Below are positions 61,346 to 64,000 of a DNA stretch of 64,000 nt, piece by piece (the first letter of the stretch is position 1; every line of letters starts with the position of its first letter). The notes under the pieces are model-generated. The model worked only from the letters and a program-made list of their open reading frames with translations, did no database searches and was not told the DNA's origin. The stretch spans positions 186,001 through 250,000 of the forward strand of contig NZ_PZZN01000002.1 in NCBI RefSeq assembly GCF_003046295.1, given 5' to 3'. This stretch comes from Sphingomonas aerolata. Its GTDB lineage: Bacteria; Pseudomonadota; Alphaproteobacteria; Sphingomonadales; Sphingomonadaceae. The position numbers were made by a program, and so were the translations under genes.

Positions 61346-63463
61346 TTGGCACGCTGGACGATGCGGACTGTGACACGATTATCGGGCGGGGCTGTGCCGC
61401 TTCGGCTGCGGCACACGCTTGGCGCGATCGGCATGATGGCAGGGTCGCCCGCGGTTGCGCAGGCCGTGGAGGAGCCGGCGGAGCGCAACGAGATCGTCGT
61501 GCTGGGGACCCGGACGTCGCGGGACGCGACGCTTTCCTCCGATCGCGCGACCGAAGTGATGTCGCAATCGAGCCGGTCGCTCGAACAGGACATCCTGCGT
61601 GCGGCGGGCACGTACCGGTTGAGCGACGCGCTGGAATTGGTGAGCGGCAGCAGCCAGCAGAATAATCGCGGAGGCTTTGCCGATAATTTCGCGATCCGCG
61701 GCTTCCTGAGCACCGCCGATGGCGGCGGCGAATATTATACCGATGGCTTCATCGCCAATCGCGGCAGCGCCCCCGCGCGGGACCCCGCGACCATCGAGCG
61801 TATCGAGATCCTCAAGGGCCCTGCCGGCGCCGTCTTTGGCGATATCGATCCCGCCGGACGGGTCAATATGGTCAGCAAGACGCCGCGCTTTGCATCACAG
61901 GCGTCGGCGACGCTGCACTATGGCTCGTTCGACACGCGTCGCATCGAACTCGACGCGACGGGGCCGCTGACCGGGACGCTGGCCGCGCGGATCGTGGTCG
62001 CGACCGAAGACAGCGACGGCTACCGCGATTTCGTGACGGTGAAGCGCCGCGTCGTGTCCCCATCGCTGACCTTCCGGCCGAGCGACGCCGTACAGCTCAC
62101 CTATCTCGCCCAGCATATCGTCTATGACGCGCCGTTCGACCGCGGTGTGGCGGCGGTCGATGGCGATCCGCTCGCGCTGCCGGCGTCGCGGTTCCTCGGC
62201 GAACCCTCGAACGGGTCGACGCGCGCACGCGACACCCGCCACCAGCTGACCGGCGAAGCGCGGCTGGGCGGGACATGGTCGCTCGTCGGCGGCGTCGCCT
62301 ATCGGACCGGCACGTTGCGGGGCTTTTCGGCGGATCCGTCGCGCCTCGTCGACGGACACACGCTGTGGCGACAGCGCCGCGAACGGGGTTACGAAGTCGA
62401 GGATCTGTCCGCACGTCTCGAAGTGCGCGGCGAAGTGCAGGCGCTGGGGCTTCATCGTCCGAGCCTGGGCATCAAGGGCTACACGCTCGACTATCTCGAA
62501 CTGCTGAACCGCCGAAATCCGACAGCAGCCAATCCCTATGCGATCGACGTCTTCAACCCCGTCTATGGCGAGACACAGGCCCTGCCGCTTCTGCCCAGTA
62601 TCGATCAGCGCGAAACGCGGCGCGTGGTGTCGCTCTACGCGCAGGACGCCTGGACGGTGACCGATCGGCTCGATCTCGTCGGGGGCATCCGCCTCGACGC
62701 CTATCGGCAGCAGCTCGCGCGCAATCTCGTCAAGGCGACGACCGTGTCCAGGGGGCGCCCGGTCAATTTCCGCCTCGGCGCGCGCTATGCCGTCAGCGAC
62801 GCGCTCTCGGTCCACACCAACTGGGGTGAGTCGTTCCAGCCGAATTCCGGCAGTGGCGCGGGGGGTGTCGCGTTCGCCCCCGAACAGGGGCATGGCTACG
62901 AAATCGGCGCGGCGGGCCGCTGGCGCGGTATCGATGTCGGCCTGACCTGGTTCGATATCAAAAAGAGCAACGTCCTCACGACGGATCCGAACGACGCCAA
63001 TTTCCTGGCGCCGGTGGGATCGCTGACGAGCCGCGGCGTCGAATTCGATGCGTCGCTGCGGCTTGCCGCGCGGTGGCAGGCAGTGGTGAACTATGCCTGG
63101 ACCCGGGCGCGCACCGACGATCGGTCGTTCGCCACGCCGCTGGCGCTGAACGTCCCCGATCATTCGGCGACCGCCTTCCTCGTGCACCGCTTCGATCCCG
63201 GCACCGGCCGGGACTGGCAGATCAGCGGCGGTGTCGCCTATGTCGGCAAGCGGTCCGGCGCGACCGACGCCAGCGGGCTCATGCTGCCCGATTATGTGAA
63301 GGTGAAGGCGTCCGCCGACATTCCGCTATCGAGTTCGCTGACGGTCCGCGCCGAGGTCGATAACCTGTTCGACGAGCGGTACGCGCAAAGCTCGTACAAT
63401 TCGGTCTGGATCTATCCAGGCGCGCCACGCACCGTGCGCGCGTCGCTGCGAGCGGAATTCTGA
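61346..63463 (+). CDS. TonB-dependent siderophore-type receptor
   Basis: 705 residues from TTG after AGGA; ATG 61361 is the alternative. Signal peptide ends near PAVAQA. A plug domain follows (NEIVVLGTRTSRDATL, FAIRGFLSTADGGGEYYTDG, IERIEILKGPAGAVFGDIDP) and then a 22-strand-type barrel ending in the usual Phe (RTVRASLRAEF). The plug resembles ferric siderophore receptors (FhuA/FpvA type). It takes up iron-siderophore complexes across the outer membrane with TonB energy. No Fur box was identified with confidence in the 45 bases upstream. Confidence 0.9.
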   Translation: MARWTMRTVTRLSGGAVPLRLRHTLGAIGMMAGSPAVAQAVEEPAERNEIVVLGTRTSRDATLSSDRATEVMSQSSRSLEQDILRAAGTYRLSDALELVSGSSQQNNRGGFADNFAIRGFLSTADGGGEYYTDGFIANRGSAPARDPATIERIEILKGPAGAVFGDIDPAGRVNMVSKTPRFASQASATLHYGSFDTRRIELDATGPLTGTLAARIVVATEDSDGYRDFVTVKRRVVSPSLTFRPSDAVQLTYLAQHIVYDAPFDRGVAAVDGDPLALPASRFLGEPSNGSTRARDTRHQLTGEARLGGTWSLVGGVAYRTGTLRGFSADPSRLVDGHTLWRQRRERGYEVEDLSARLEVRGEVQALGLHRPSLGIKGYTLDYLELLNRRNPTAANPYAIDVFNPVYGETQALPLLPSIDQRETRRVVSLYAQDAWTVTDRLDLVGGIRLDAYRQQLARNLVKATTVSRGRPVNFRLGARYAVSDALSVHTNWGESFQPNSGSGAGGVAFAPEQGHGYEIGAAGRWRGIDVGLTWFDIKKSNVLTTDPNDANFLAPVGSLTSRGVEFDASLRLAARWQAVVNYAWTRARTDDRSFATPLALNVPDHSATAFLVHRFDPGTGRDWQISGGVAYVGKRSGATDASGLMLPDYVKVKASADIPLSSSLTVRAEVDNLFDERYAQSSYNSVWIYPGAPRTVRASLRAEF

Positions 63464-64000
63464 ATGGCGATAATGACGGACCAGACGCGCGCTGCCGCAC
63501 CCGATCGCGATATCCCGCGCAGGCGACTGGAGAGCATCGACGCGGTGCGCGGGATCGTGATGATCCTGATGCTGCTTGACCATCTGCGCGAGACATGGCT
63601 TGTCCTTGTTCCCATGCCCGATCCGGTGGATGCGAACACGGTCATGCCGGCACTCGCGATCGCGCGCTTCGCCGCCAGCTTCTGCGCGCCGATCTTCGTC
63701 GCGCTGACCGGCCTTTCCGCCTATCTCTTCGGCGTCAGCCACACGCCGCGCGAAACCGCCGCCTTCCTGGCAAAGCGCGGGTTGCTGTTGATGGCGATCG
63801 ACGTGCTGTACCTCTCACCACTTTATTGGGGGGTGGTGCCGCAGCCGACCTTCTGGCTGCAGGTGATCTGGTGCCTCGGCCTGTGCATGATCCTGCTCGC
63901 CGGGCTGATACGGCTCCCCCGGCCGGCACGGATCGCCCTGGGACTGGTGCTGGTGTGTGGCCACAATCTGCTCGATCCCGTTCGGCTGCACCAGGGGGAC
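63464..64000 (+). CDS. DUF1624 membrane protein, C-terminus off the window
   Basis: The ATG follows the receptor stop directly (TGAATG). About 179 residues are seen. LESIDAVRGIVMILMLLDHL is the first helix of the DUF1624/heparan-alpha-glucosaminide acetyltransferase-like family (with a conserved Arg and His), followed by several more hydrophobic helices. Such proteins are inner-membrane acyltransferase-like enzymes. Coupled to the TonB receptor gene, which suggests that it works on the same siderophore uptake route or its substrate. Confidence 0.75.
   Translation, partial: MAIMTDQTRAAAPDRDIPRRRLESIDAVRGIVMILMLLDHLRETWLVLVPMPDPVDANTVMPALAIARFAASFCAPIFVALTGLSAYLFGVSHTPRETAAFLAKRGLLLMAIDVLYLSPLYWGVVPQPTFWLQVIWCLGLCMILLAGLIRLPRPARIALGLVLVCGHNLLDPVRLHQGD

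Noticed and set aside
1..64000. CRISPR arrays
   Set aside because: No regularly spaced direct repeats with unique spacers were seen; the only tandem repeat is the short CGTCAT tract at 14729-14752.

Overview
The window looks like chromosome from a sphingomonad alphaproteobacterium (Sphingomonas or a close relative). It is GC-rich. It has a CobS/CobT pair, a very large NAD-glutamate dehydrogenase, a PAS_5-type protein and an alphaproteobacterial LexA box (GTTC-N7-GTTC). It is dominated by a genomic island of about 51.3 kb inserted in the 3' half of a tRNA-Thr(CGT) gene (7983-8058). A perfect 44-base copy of the tRNA 3' part lies at 59338-59381, so the island runs from about 8009 to 59381. No intact integrase sits next to either end.

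Layout. 1-7982 is core chromosome: cobT (cut by the window), cobS, glutamate dehydrogenase, PAS protein, tRNA-Thr. 8059-23106 is the left part of the island: SOS-controlled umuDC; an uncharacterised membrane protein facing an ASCH plus DruA-like (DUF4338) gene pair; an HNH-like protein; an EamA permease; a tyrosine recombinase divergent from an XRE regulator; a HAD hydrolase; small unknowns. 23107-24050 has no gene but holds a strong palindrome and an alternating purine-pyrimidine tract. 24051-39797 is a defence block: a DUF262 protein with a cyclic-phosphate-processing receiver protein and a small membrane protein; a 1874-residue DUF4011-helicase-nuclease (Hhe-like) protein; a complete type I restriction-modification operon hsdR-hsdM-hsdS; and a divergent NucS-like nuclease. 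39888-48700 is cargo: a gene cut by a complete IS481-family element, several small sphingomonad-type hypotheticals, a PilZ protein, a decayed second IS481 copy, a three-gene operon (outer-membrane barrel, PPP-type phosphatase, one-pass membrane protein) and an orphan ParD-like antitoxin. 48734-50802 is a recombination scar: an NTF2-like fragment joined to a copy of the umuC 3' end, then a truncated xerC-like gene joined to a copy of the middle of the big helicase gene. 51276-58758 carries two secreted proteins and, most notably, a tight five-gene operon (53154-57633) ending in a Ycf46-like AAA+ ATPase. 58790-59222 holds broken hsdR-like and umuC fragments before the right attachment site.

Beyond the island come a frameshifted polymorphic toxin with its immunity gene, a broken tyrosine recombinase, a TonB-dependent receptor and a DUF1624 membrane protein cut by the window end.

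The island reads as a layered defence island. It holds type I restriction, an Hhe-like helicase-nuclease, a DUF262 module, the ASCH/DruA-like pair and SOS mutagenesis, and it has been rearranged by recombination between related islands, as shown by three umuC traces and two helicase copies. The best candidate for an undescribed system is the 53154-57633 operon; the ASCH/DruA-like pair and the DUF262/receiver/membrane operon come next. No database search was possible: family names rest on motifs recognised by eye.
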